Shown here piece by piece: positions 1 through 10,883 of a stretch of 20,757 nucleotides of DNA. Within the stretch, counting starts at the first letter, position 1. Every line of letters starts with the position of its first letter. The translations under genes and the position numbers were made by a program. Location of the stretch: contig MU400932.1 of the NCBI GenBank assembly GCA_022578965.1, forward strand, positions 1 through 20,757, written 5' to 3'. Origin of the DNA: Xylaria sp. FL1777. Lineage: Eukaryota; Ascomycota; Sordariomycetes; Xylariales; Xylariaceae. The notes beneath the pieces were generated by a model, which made no database searches, was not told where the DNA came from, and saw only the letters and a program-made list of their open reading frames with translations.

Positions 1-2305
1 ATAAATCTAAGTTATAAAATTATATTAATATTATTTATAAATAAACTATTTATAAAAATAAACAGTTTTATATAGCTTAAGTTTAAAAATATAAATATTA
101 ATCCGTAGTTATAATTATTTATTTGCTATTTAATTTTATAGTTTAAATTTTTAATATTTATTAATGCTAAGTTAATTATTTAAGCAGTAGTTATAAAGTT
201 ATATATAGCTTTTAATTAGCAAATATTACTTATATAAACATTATATATGCATTAAAAAATATATTACTATATAGCATTTTTTATATAAAAGTTAATTAAA
301 GTTAATTAATTTGCTTAGCTTTTTTGCATAAATATTATATTTCTTTTATATAAAAAAATAACTTAATTATTATTAAATTTAATAAAGTAATCTTGATATA
401 AAGTTTTTTTTAGCTTTATATAAAACTTTACTTTATATAATTTACGTTTTTTTTTTGCTAAAAATTTAAGTGTAACAAAACTAAACGTATTATTTATTTG
501 CAAACTTATAATGCTAAATTTATATAAAAGTCTTAATATAAATAACAAACATAAATTATATATAAAAACTATTATATTAAGTTTTTTATAATAATATTAG
601 TAATAAGTTTTAAATTAATATAGCTTTAATTTAGCTAAGCTATATAATAATTATATAATTTATATAATAGTTTTTTTAAAATATTTTAAAATAAGTTTAA
701 AAAGTAATTATGCAAAAATTTTTTATATAAGCTTGTTTTTTAATTATATATATACTTATATAATATTTTAAAGTTTGCTTAAAGCATTAAAGTCTTAAAT
801 TAGCAAAAAGCTTAAAGCTAATAATAGCTATTAGTTTATTTACTAAATTATTAGTAATTAAATTAATATAGTTTTTTTTTTTATATTATTATAGCTTTAT
901 ATAATTAATTTAAACTTTTTGTATAGCTTAGTTGTTTTTTTTTTAATTTTTTATATAAAGCAAAACTTAAAAATTTAAGTATTATTATGTTTGTTTAAAT
1001 TATATTTTATAAACTAAAAACACTTTATATAATAAGATTATTAATTTTTATAGCGTTTGATTTTTTAAACAAAGCGTTAAAAGTATTAATAATGCTGTTT
1101 TTACGCAACCTTACTGCTAAAACATAGTTTTGTTTTTTTTTTAGAATTAAAAACAAGTTGCTAATATTTTATATAAATGCTATAAAAAAGTTTTTAGCTT
1201 TTTTAAGTTTTTTGTATTTTTTTTATATAGCTAGTTTTATAGTTAGTTTTATAGCAGTTATATGTTCTTTTTTATTATTTATTAAAGTATGTTTAGTTAT
1301 ATAATAATATAGCTTAACTTATGTTTATTTAAAGCAAATTAAGCTATTTATAAAATTAATAATTATATTAAATTTTTTAATTAACTATATTTTATATGGT
1401 TTTTTTTAGCTTTACTTTTTATGCTATATAAAAACTTTATTATATAAAAGTCAAAATAATATTTTATATAAAGCTAGCTTATTACGTTTATAAATTATAT
1501 AGCTAATTTTAACTTTTGTTTGTTTTTTATAAAGCATTTTTATAGCTTTTTTAACTGCTTTAGCTTTTTGTACAATATTTAGCAAAAAAAGAAAGTCTTA
1601 ATTAACCTTTAAATATGCCTTAAATATAAAAAGCTTTAAAACTAAGCTATTAAGCTTTATAGTATTATTTAAAGCTTTAATTACTATTTATAAAATTAAT
1701 TTATTTTTTATATAATAATTTAGTTTAGCTTTTAATATGTTATATATATAACAAAAAAGTTTATATGCTTTTTTTATTTTATTAATAGCTTAATAAGCTT
1801 TAATAAGCATTTTTTAGTATTTTATACTTATAATTTTAGTTTAGTTTTAAAATTCTTTAAACAAAAAGTTTATACTAAAGTTATATATAATATAGTTTAA
1901 AAATCTTTAGTATACGTTAATTTAGCATTTATATAAAGCTTTTTAAACGTTTTATGCAAATATAAATTTTAAAAATATAGCTACTTAAAACAATATAGCT
2001 ATATTAATTATATATAAAACCTGCTTATTGTTTATTTATATAGCATTAATTATAACTTTATAATTAAAATTATAATTATTTTTAATTATAAACTTAAAAT
2101 AATAAAATGCTTAGTTATATAACTAGTAATAATAGCAAAACTTTTAAATTTTTTTTTAAGCAAAGCAATTAATATTATAGCTTGCATAACTAAGCATATT
2201 ATATAATTTTTCTATATAAAAGTATTTAAAGCGTTTATAAAGCTTTTAAAGTTTTATTTTTATAAAGTATAAATTTGCTTTATATAAGCTAATATTAAAA
2301 AACAA
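1..2305. repeat. Repeat A, copy 1 (left end cut by the window), heavily C-to-T mutated
   Basis: This block aligns end to end with 17334-19640 in the same orientation; the offset is 17,333 at the left and 17,335 at the right, so there is almost no net length change over 2.3 kb. In the first 320 bases I counted about 28 differences (near 9%), all A/G or C/T. Further in, rare transversions occur (near 397 and 1452). Homology starts at base 1, so the true left end lies outside the window. It stops near 2305, where copy 1 runs into GTAAGTTATTT and copy 2 into different sequence. No reading frame survives and I recognise no transposon family. A perfect 13-bp inverted repeat (2057-2069 and 2080-2092, 10-base loop) is partly broken in copy 2. 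A 12-bp unit, TAGTTTTATAGT-like, is tandemly repeated near 1231-1256. It is probably an old transposon or a duplicated segment; the family is unknown. Confidence 0.9.
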
Positions 2306-2414
2306 GTAAGTTATTTATTATAGTTTTAATAATTTAAAATAGTACAAAATAAAGTATTATAAACTTAATATACTTTAGATATTTTTTTTTTGTTTTTGTA
2401 AATAATAAAGGTTT
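2306..2414. other. Unassigned linker between repeat A copy 1 and repeat B
   Basis: About 110 bases of AT-rich sequence, including a T run at about 2381-2390, that match neither A copy 2 nor B copy 2. No gene or site is visible. It may be host sequence or the remnant of another element. Confidence 0.5.
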
Positions 2415-2893
2415 ATAAAATATAGCTAATGTTATTTTGTAGTTATGCAATGTTTAAAAATAAAGCAAACCTTTTTAAATATAATAATTTAAATAAAAAA
2501 CAAACAACGTAAACTAATAAATAATTAATTGTTTTATTTATATAAGCTAAAGTTAGCGTTAAATAAAAAAAAAGCCATTTTTTTTAAAAGAAGTAGTAGT
2601 ATGCTATTATAACTGCATAAATAAGCTAAGCACGTTTAAATTAGCAACTATAAAATAGTTAGTTAGATTTTATATAATATTTTTACAACTTATGTTAAGA
2701 TTTTAAACATTATTTTTAAAGTTAAAATTATTATATATAAATATAGCACTTAAGTTATAAATAATATGCTTTAAGTTAAGCTATATATTTATTAATTTAA
2801 GTATTAAAACATTAGCTAATTAGCTGCTATATATATAACTTTATTTAGCTATTTTATTTAGCTGTTTTAAAACAAACTTATAGCTAATATATA
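2415..2893 (+). repeat. Repeat B copy 1, left part (interrupted by insertion C)
   Basis: Aligns without net indel with 9237-9715 (constant offset of 6,822). Differences are almost all transitions, for example AATGTTATTTTGTAG here against AACGTTATTTTATGG. Homology breaks abruptly after base 2893, inside TATAGCTAATATATA, and resumes at 8054 with the same 15 bases. The unit was therefore continuous before element C entered. No open reading frame survives. The identity of B is unknown; it could be a transposon or a tandemly duplicated chromosomal segment. Strand is given only as relative orientation. Confidence 0.88.
2879..2893. repeat. Left target-site duplication of insertion C
   Basis: TATAGCTAATATATA here is identical to 8054-8068, and the intact copy 9701-9715 has it only once. 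This is the expected footprint of a staggered-cut insertion. The length of 15 bp is typical of non-LTR retrotransposons and too long for most fungal LTR elements (about 5 bp) or Tc1/mariner elements (TA). Confidence 0.8.
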
Positions 2894-3053
2894 AGGTTTA
2901 TTATATATTAGTGCTAAACCTTTTTTGAATTCTTTACACTTAACTATAACTTTATAAGTTTAAGCTTAATTATTAAATAATTAAGACTGCTAAAATTAAC
3001 GTAATGACTTTTATTTACTAGGTAAGTTATACTTTATTTGCGGAGTGCAAATA
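2893..3053 (+). other. 5' end of insertion C with two perfect stem-loops
   Basis: The first 160 bases of C are less eroded than its body. AAGGTTTA (2893-2900) pairs perfectly with TAAACCTT (2915-2922) across a 14-base loop. TATTTGC (3035-3041) pairs perfectly with GCAAATA (3047-3053) across the loop GGAGT. A GGTAAGT sequence lies between them at about 3020-3026. These could belong to a 5' UTR or internal promoter of the element, but function is inference; only the pairing is seen. Confidence 0.45.
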
Positions 3054-6000
3054 TAACAAAAAACAGAAAAATAGTATTAAATAACTTATTTGTTAAAAAT
3101 GTAACTAACGTACTACTAAAACTTACTAGCAATATAACTATAAAGCAGTAGCGTTTTAATAAAAAACATAAAGCTAATAAACTTTTTAGTGTATAAAAAA
3201 TAGTTAACAAAATTATAAAACTAGTATTATAGCTGCTAATAAAAAGAAAAATAGCAAAAAAAATCTTTTTTTAAAAAAACGCAAAAAAAGCACAAATAGC
3301 ACACACGTTAAAAAAAGCTTAAAAAAGCTAGCAAAGCATAAAGCTTAACAATAAAAATAACCTTAATATATTTATAACTTGCTATAATTTAAATGCTGCT
3401 ATAAAAGCTAACTAAAAAAGCGTTAAAAATACTATTTAAAAGCTTTTTTAATAAACTTTATTAAACGCAAACATGCTAAAATTTTAAGCATAAGTTATAG
3501 CTTTATAGCTAGCTTGCAACAATAAAGCAATACTATTTAAACAAAACAAAAAAGTATTAATTAAAGTTAAAAAACAAGCTAATAACCTTAAAAATAAAAT
3601 ACTAGCTAATATTATTAAAGCAGTAAATATAACGCTTATAAGCAGTAATGCAATTATTGCTAAAAAGCTATACAGCAAAAATATAATAATTACTTTTAAA
3701 AAAGCAGTGCTTTAAAAAGCTAAAAAAAAGAAATAAATTATAAAAGCTTTTAAAAAAAAGTCAAAAGTACAACAAAAAAAAGCAGCACTAATAATAAAAA
3801 GTATTTTAGTAAAACAAGTTAAAATAATATATTTAAACAAAGATTTATTATAGTTATTATGCAACAAATATTTTAAAGTTATAAAGTATAAAAAAATGCT
3901 GTTTAAAAACATAAAAGCTAGATTTATATTAATATTATTATATATAAGCAATATTATTGCAGCTAAAACAATATGCAAAAACAGCTTTTTATAAAAAGCT
4001 TAATTGTTTAACTATAAACTTTTTACTATAAAGCTTAAAGTTATATAATGCTTTAACTGCTATAAATATAATTATATAACTAAATATTACTGCAAAAACT
4101 TAAAGTATAGCTATTGTTTAGCTTTAAAGCATTAAAAAAATAAAAAAAACTACTTAATAAAAACGCAAAAAGCAAAGCAAAAATGCATAAACTGCAAAAA
4201 AGCATATATAACATAAAATAAAGCTTGCTAAAAAAAAGTTAAATAAAAAAACAAAGCAAAAGTAGCATATATATTATAACTTAAAAACTTTTAAAGTGCT
4301 AAAAAAGCAGCAGCAATAAGCAAAAAAATAAATAAAAATAGTTTAAAAATGCTAATAGTATTAGCATTTATAAAACTAAATAAAAAAAAATTACTAGCAA
4401 AAAAACAGCAAACTAGTAATGCAAGCAAAAATTTATTTTTATTAACTTAATAATATATAACATTGCTTTTTAAAACATTGCAAAATTTAGAAATAATGCA
4501 GTATACGCCCTATAAAATAACAGCTTTAATTATATAGTAATTTAAAAGCTAATAATTAACAAATATAGCAACATATATTGCTTTAGTAATAATAATTACT
4601 AGGTTATTTAGTTAAAAAGCAAAGCTGCATTATATATAAACAAAAAAATTGCAATAAAAATACTAGCAAAAAACATTAATAAAAACTAAACAAAAGTTAT
4701 AATAAGCAATAATAATTTAGCAGTATTTTTATAGTTAATATACTTACTAAATTAAAAAAAAATAGTTTAACGCAATTTAATTTAAAAAATATATAAAGTA
4801 AGTAAACTAAAAAAACACTATATATTTATAAGTAACTTTAATTTTTATTACTTATTATAAAACTTAAAAAGCAAAAAAAGCTAAAAAGCAAATAAACTGC
4901 TTAAATTTACTGCATAATAAGATTTTATACTAGCTATTTTTTAAAAAAAAGTAATTAAAATAAAGCATAAATAAAAAAGCTTAATAATAAACTTAGTATA
5001 AATGTTTAGTAATTTAACTACTATTTATTAAAAGAACTTAAAGTAGCTAAGTTTTAATTATAAAGCATTAAAAATTACGATTAACTTAAAAGCAGCTTTA
5101 TAAAAATACTTAAAAAAAGCAAAAAAATAAAACTAGCTTAAATTAAACAAAAATAAAGCAGCTATAAAAGCAAAAGCTATTATTATAAAAACGCATATGT
5201 TATATATATTTAGCAAGCTAAATAATGCTTTTAACCTTTTAATTTAATAATTAGTAAAAATAGCAAATAAAACAATACTTAAAAAAACTATAAAAAAAAA
5301 ATATTAAGTATTATTTTAGTAGTTCTTAAAAGTAATTAAAATAAAAAAAAAAGCAAAACAAGCATACTATAAGTTTTAAAGCAAAAAAACTAAAGCAGTA
5401 TAGCAAGCTTTTAAAAAAAAAAAAAAGCCCTTAGTAATAAAGTAAAAAAAGCATAAAAATGCAGCTAAAAACAAGCATTTATAAAAGCATTTAAAAATTT
5501 TAAGTTATTATAAAGCTTAGCTAAATAAGCAAAGTTTGTTTATAAGCTAGCTTTAAAAGTTATTACGATTTTACTACTAAAACAAACAAAAAGTAAGCTG
5601 CTTTTTATTAACATTTTTAAAAAAAAAACAGCTTTATTAGCAAAACGTTTTTTTTTTGCACTATTAGCAAACCTGTTTAATATACTTAAAAAAAACCTAA
5701 TTTATAATAGCTACTAAAAGTTTATAATTAACGTTAATACAAAAAAAAAAGATATAATATTGCTAATATAAAAGTTAATGCTATAAAAAGCGCTAAAAGA
5801 TAACTTATTACTTAATAGCTTTTTTAAAGCTTATAAACCTGCTTTAGCAAAAAAAATAGCAATACTATATATTGCTAGCTTTTTACTAAAGTATTACTTA
5901 GTGCGATTTAAGCAAGCAAAAGTAATAATTATATTTAAACTTAAAAAGTTAAAAAAAACTAAAAAAATAGCTAAAAAGTAGCGCTTTATTACGTTTATTT

Positions 6001-8053
6001 GCATAATAAAAAAAGTGCTAAAAAAGAAGCTATATTACTACATAACAAAAATAACTAAACAAGAAAGTTTTTTGCTAAATAACTAAATAAATAATAAATA
6101 AAACAAGTTAATAAATATAACTATTAAATTAGTATTAAAAATAGCAAAAAAAGCAATTAGTAAAAAAAGCATAGCGTTTTTATTATAGCTAAACATTATA
6201 AAAGCTTTTAATACTATTAATAAAGAAAAAATAATATATATTTTATAACAAAAAAGCTTTTTTTTTTAAATAGTTATATAAATAGACTTTTTTATATTAA
6301 ACTATATAATATATTTTTGCTTTAATAAAGCAATATTTTAGCTAATAGCACTAAAAGCTAAAGTTCTTTAAAAGTTTTTGCTTTTATTTTTTTTTTTTTT
6401 TTGTATATTTTAACACTTTATAATAATTTTACTATGCATTAAAAACTAATAATAATTAGCTTTACTAATAATACTAACTTTATTATAGCAAACCTAAATA
6501 TAAAGCAAAATTATAAAGCTTTAAAAATAGCATAAAAAATATATAAAAGCTAAATAAAATAATATAAAATAAAGTTTATACTACAAAAAAGCAAATTAAT
6601 ACATTTTTTTAGCAGTAAAATAGCGCTTATGTAAGCAGTATACTTTTTTAACGCAATAATACACTTAAAAAATAGCGCAAAGTTCTTAAAGGTATAGTTT
6701 AATAAAAACATAAAATAAAAAAAACATTTAGCAAAGCTTAAAAAAAAATTAAGCATTTAGTTATATATAATAATTAAACTGTAAAACTTTATATAAAGCA
6801 ATAATATAGCAAAAATAAAGCAAATATACATTATAATAATATAAAGCATTTTAGCTTATAGTATAGCAACTTAGCATAAAAACTTTAAAAAAAACAAAAC
6901 AAAAAGCATTGCTAACTTATTAGCAGTAATTTAAAACAAATGTTTTAAACGCATAGCTAAAGCTTTTAAAGCAATTAAAATAAAATACTTAAAAACTAAA
7001 ATAAAGATTTTTTTTATTAACTTATATTTTAGCAATAAAACAATAACTTATAAGCACTGCATAAAAAGCTTAATAGCTAAAAAATTAATTTAAAAAGCAA
7101 TAAAAAAAATTAAAACTTTTATTTAAAATATAAAAGCTTAAAAAGCTAAAAATTAAACAAAAAGCAAGCTTATAAATAACAGCAAAAGTATAGCTAAAAA
7201 AAATCTAACGCTAGCTTTAAACTTTTAGCAAAAAAAGTAATTAAAAAAAAAAAACTTAAAATTGCATTAAAAAAAAATAAATAAGTAAATAAAGCTAAAC
7301 TAAAATAGACAGCAATTATTTAATAATAACTAAACAAAAGCTTAGTAAAAATAAAGCTTTTAAAAAGTATAATAAATTACTAAAACATAAAGCAGCTATA
7401 ATAATACAAATATATACTAGAAAAATAAAGCTAAAAGCATTTTTGCATAAAAAAAAAGTTTTAAGCTTTTTTATGCTTTTTTATAAATACGCAAAAAAAA
7501 AAAAAACTTTTTAGCATATAATTTTACGTTATAACTTGCTAAAAAACAAAAAAAAGCAGCTATAAAAAAGCTTTATAGTTAAGCTACTATAAATTAATAA
7601 AAACTTATAACTAGCTATAAAAAAGCTTAAAGCTATAAGTAATATTGCAAAGTAGCTATTTATTACTAATAAAATAGCAATATATAATAAAGCAGTTAAA
7701 ATAAGAAGAAATAAAAAAAGAAAAAAAAAAGCAAAAAATAGGAAAAAAACTAGCAAAAAAAGCAAAAGTGCTTCTTTAAAAGTTCTAAAAAACAAAAAAA
7801 AAGCTTTTATGCGCTTCTTAAAAAAGTAAAAAGTTTAAAAGCTTTAAAAAAAGTTTTTCTGCTTTTTAACTATTACTTTTTGTTTAGCAAGCTAATTAGT
7901 AAAAACTAGTTATTATAAGGTAAAAAAACTTCGAAGTAGCAGCGTAAACATTATTACATAAAGTTTTTATCCGGCTTTTTGTACAGTTTTACTTATAGGT
8001 ACACAAGTAGAAAAACCGCGCTACAAAGTAGCACAGCAGGTTATTAATAATAA
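2894..8053 (+). mobile_element. Insertion C, 5.16 kb, probable degraded non-LTR (LINE) retrotransposon
   Basis: The edges are defined by comparing the split B copy (2893 / 8054) with the uninterrupted B copy, and a perfect 15-bp target-site duplication flanks it. The two ends share neither direct nor inverted terminal repeats, which argues against an LTR element or a TIR transposon. The right end finishes in TTATTAATAATAA, a short TAA-type tail as seen on some LINE 3' ends. With the long duplication, this suggests target-primed insertion with sense on the + strand. The body (about 3060-7900) is very A-rich on the + strand and is riddled with stops. I could not find a convincing reverse transcriptase (YADD-type) or endonuclease motif, so the LINE call rests on structure alone. 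The open stretches at 3484-3678, 3712-3978, 6550-6756 and 7529-7795 on the minus strand read as Leu/Ile/Phe-rich low complexity and I do not call them genes. The length fits a nearly full or slightly 5'-truncated fungal LINE. Alternatives are a Helitron or an unknown insertion. Confidence 0.65.
7911..8053 (+). other. GC-richer 3' end of insertion C, ending in a TAA-type tail
   Basis: Line counts give about 17/60 G+C at 7921-7980 and 25/60 at 7981-8040, roughly twice the local background. It holds a perfect 10-bp palindrome, ACTTCGAAGT (7929-7938), and a small hairpin GCTAC-AAA-GTAGC (8020-8032). It retains TpC, CpC and CpG sites (TTCGAA, ATCCGG, ACCGCG) that are gone almost everywhere else. 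It ends in GCAGG followed by TTATTAATAATAA and the right target-site duplication. This fits the structured 3' UTR of a LINE recognised by its own reverse transcriptase, but that role is inferred. Confidence 0.5.
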
Positions 8054-8068
8054 TATAGCTAATATATA
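8054..8068. repeat. Right target-site duplication of insertion C
   Basis: An identical copy of 2879-2893. Here the sequence continues into TTTTAAATTAAG, exactly as the intact B copy does after 9715, so this marks the right boundary of C. Confidence 0.8.
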
Positions 8069-9239
8069 TTTTAAATTAAGCAAAAGTATTAATTATTTAA
8101 GTTTATGTTTTACTACTATAAAAATAAATGCTAATAAATTGCTATAAGAAATTATTTGTTAAAAGTATATATATATTTAATAATAAAGCTATAATTATAT
8201 ATGCTTTAGCAATATAAAAAAACAGCATATTAGCTTTAGTTACGTTATAAAATTTATGCTTAGTTTGCTAATTCGTAAAAATACTTAAAAAAAAAGCAGC
8301 AAAACATAAAAATGCGTTTTAAATTTAAAACTAAAAAAAACAAAGTAACCTTTTAATTTATTACGTATTATAAACATTTTTAACTTAGCAAAGCTTTTTA
8401 TTAAAAGCTTTAAATGCTTTAAAATTAAATTTAGTAAAAGCTAGTTGTTTAAATAAAGTAAAAAGCTTGTTTTAAAATGTAAAAATGTTAGCAATATTAT
8501 AACTTGTATTATTTTTTTTAAATTTTATTTAAATACTAGCTTTTTAAAAATGCTATTAAACTTTAAAGTTTTTTAATATGTTAACTATTTTATGCATTTA
8601 TAGCTTTAACTAATTATTAGTTATAGTTTGTAATAAAAGCTATTTTTTTAAAAACTAACAAAAATTATAGCTTTAATTATAATTGTAATACTAGTACTTT
8701 TATATGTTTATTGCAACTTATTACTAGCGTATAAAATTAGATTTTTTGTTTAAGTTATTGCTTTTATAATTAGAATTATTTTTAAAGTTAAAAGCAATAA
8801 AAGTAATATTAAAAAAGTTAGTTAATTTAGATATAAAAAGTAGCATAAACGCTAATATAGTAAACTATATAAGCAAGCAAAATAATTGCAAAAAAAACAA
8901 TAGTAAAAAAAACAATATTTTAGTTAAAAAATCTATAGTATGCAATATAACAAGAACTAAGCATTAAAAAAATACAAAAAAAATATAACTATATGCAAAA
9001 TATAATAATTAATTAATTAGGTATAATTTTAAACGGATTTAAAGTTGCTGCATAAATAAATTACGGTTTGTTATTTTTTAAATAAAAACGTAAGCAGGAA
9101 AATTAACATAGTTGCTTTAAACCAAAATTCCAAGTTTGTGTTAAAAGAGGTAAAAAGGGTTATAATTAGTAAAGGGGTAATATAGCTAAAGAGGTATAAA
9201 CGTAAGGACTATTTTAGTTTAAAGCACCTAAAATAAATA
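8054..9239 (+). repeat. Repeat B copy 1, right part
   Basis: Aligns with 9701-10883 (offset 1,647 at the left and 1,644 at the right, so about 3 bases of net indel). Differences are almost all transitions, and each copy keeps some GpA/TpC sites that the other has lost: C at 8274 against T at 9921, and A at 8251, 8322, 8337 and 8355 against G at 9898, 9969, 9984 and 10002. The last 200 bases (about 9034-9236) are G-rich compared with copy 2; for example GGGG at 9174-9177 reads AAAG at 10821-10824. It ends at AAAGCACCTAAAATAAATA and runs straight into the start of copy 2. No reading frame survives. Confidence 0.9.
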
Positions 9240-10883
9240 AAATATAGCTAACGTTATTTTATGGTTATATAATGTTTAAAAATAAAGCAAACTTTTTTAA
9301 ATGTAATAATTTAAATAAAAAACAAATAGCATAAATTAATAAATAATTAGTTGCTTTATTTATACAAGCTAAAGTTAACATTAAATAAAAAAAAGCTATT
9401 TTTTTTTAAAAAAAATAGTAGTATATTATTATAACTGCATAAATAAGCTAAGCATGTTTAAACTAGTAACTATAAAACAGTTAATTAAATTTTGCATAAT
9501 ATTTTTATAATTTATGCTAAAATTTTAAATATTGTTTTTAAAGTTAAAATTGTTATATATAAATATAGCACTTAAGTTATAAGTAATATACTTTAAGTTA
9601 AGCTATATATTTATTAATTTAAGTACTAAAACATTAGCTAATTAGCTGCTATATATATAACTTTGTTTAGCTATTTTATTTAGCTGTTTTAAAATAAATT
9701 TATAGCTAATATATATTTTAAATTAAACAAAAGTATTAATTATTTAAGTTTATATTTTACTACTATAAAAATAAATGCTAATAAATTGCTATAAAAAATT
9801 GCTTGTTAAAAATGCATATATACTTAATAATAAAGCTATAATTATATATGCTTTAGTAATATAAAAAAATAGCATATTAGCTTTAGTTATATTATAAGAT
9901 TTATGCTTAGTTTGCTAATTTGTAAAAATATTTAAAAAAAAAGCAGCAAAACGTAAAAATATGTTTTAGATTTAAAACTAAAAGAAACAAAGTAACCTTT
10001 TGATTTATTATGTATTATAAACATTTTTAACTTAGCAAAGCTTTTTACTAAAAGCTTTAAATGCTTTAAAATTAAATTTAGTAAAAGCTAGTTGTTTAAA
10101 TAAAGTAAAAAGCTTGTTTTAAAATGTAAAAATGTTAGCAATATTATAACTTGCATTGTTTTTTTTGAATTCTATTTAAATATTAGCTTTTTAAAAACGC
10201 TATTAAACTTTAAGGTTTTTTAATACGTTAATTATTTTGCGCATTTATAGCTTTAACTAATTATTAGTTATAGTTTGCAATAAAAGCTATCTTTTTAAAA
10301 ACTAACAAAAATTGTAGCTTTAATTACAATTGTAATACTAGTACTTTTATATATTTATTGCAACTTATTATTAACGTATAAAATTAAATTTTTTGTTTAA
10401 GTTATTACTTTTATAATTAGAATTATTTTTAAAGTTAAAAGCAATAAAAGTAGTATTAAAAAAGTTAATTAATTCGGATATAAAAAGTAGTATAAATATT
10501 AGTATAGTAAACTATATAAGCAAGCAAAATAATCGCAAAAAAAACAATAATAAAAAAAACAATATTTGGGTTAAAAAATTTATAGTATATAATGCAATAA
10601 AAACTAAACGTTAAAAAAATACGAAAAAAATATAACTATATATAAAATATAATAATTAATTAATTAAGTATAACTTTAAACAGATTTAAAGTTGCTGCGT
10701 AAATAAATTACGGTTTGTTGTTTTTTAAATAAAAACGTAAGCAAAAAAATCAATATAGTTGCTTTAAACCAAAATTCTAAGTTTATGTTAAAAGAGGTAA
10801 AAAAAGTTGTAATTAGTAAAAAAGTAATATAGCTAAAGAAGTATAAACGCAAAAACCATTCTGGTTTAAAGCACCTAAAATAA
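9237..10883 (+). repeat. Repeat B copy 2, uninterrupted 1.64-kb unit
   Basis: Head-to-tail with copy 1. The junction shares ATA (9237-9239), which is also the first three bases of copy 1 (2415-2417) and the last three of copy 2 (10881-10883). The period is about 1,644 bp. This copy lacks insertion C and shows the pre-insertion target once, at 9701-9715. Near its right end AACCA-TTC-TGGTT can fold (about 10855-10867), while the same place in copy 1 has lost the pairing through transitions. No coding capacity remains. It could be a tandem segmental duplication or two abutting copies of one element; I cannot identify the family. Confidence 0.9.

Noticed and set aside
363..548. Lys/Leu/Phe-rich minus-strand frame in repeat A copy 1
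   Set aside because: Low complexity in eroded repeat DNA, with no recognisable domain. I did not check the aligned frame in copy 2 codon by codon, so the rejection rests on composition and context.
4495..4510. A shared word GCGTATACTGC (reverse strand at about 4500, plus strand at about 16541), taken as a possible inverted repeat linking C with 15520-17333
   Set aside because: Flanking bases disagree by transversions within a few positions, unlike the true repeats here. It is probably chance.
3484..7795. Minus-strand open stretches of 60-90 codons (3484-3678, 3712-3978, 6550-6756, 7529-7795) that read as hydrophobic, membrane-like peptides
   Set aside because: They lie in the A-rich body of a degraded insertion, so the minus strand is T-rich and reads as Phe/Leu/Ile by composition alone. 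They have no motifs, no conservation and no gene context.
2894..8053. Insertion C as an LTR retrotransposon
   Set aside because: The two ends show no direct repeat, and the target-site duplication is 15 bp rather than about 5.
9160..9232. A tRNA-like look in the G-rich right end of B copy 1 (GGGGTAATATAGCTAAAGAGG followed by AAGGACT)
   Set aside because: I could not form an acceptor stem or a T-arm with a GTTCRA-like loop, and copy 2 has lost the G residues.
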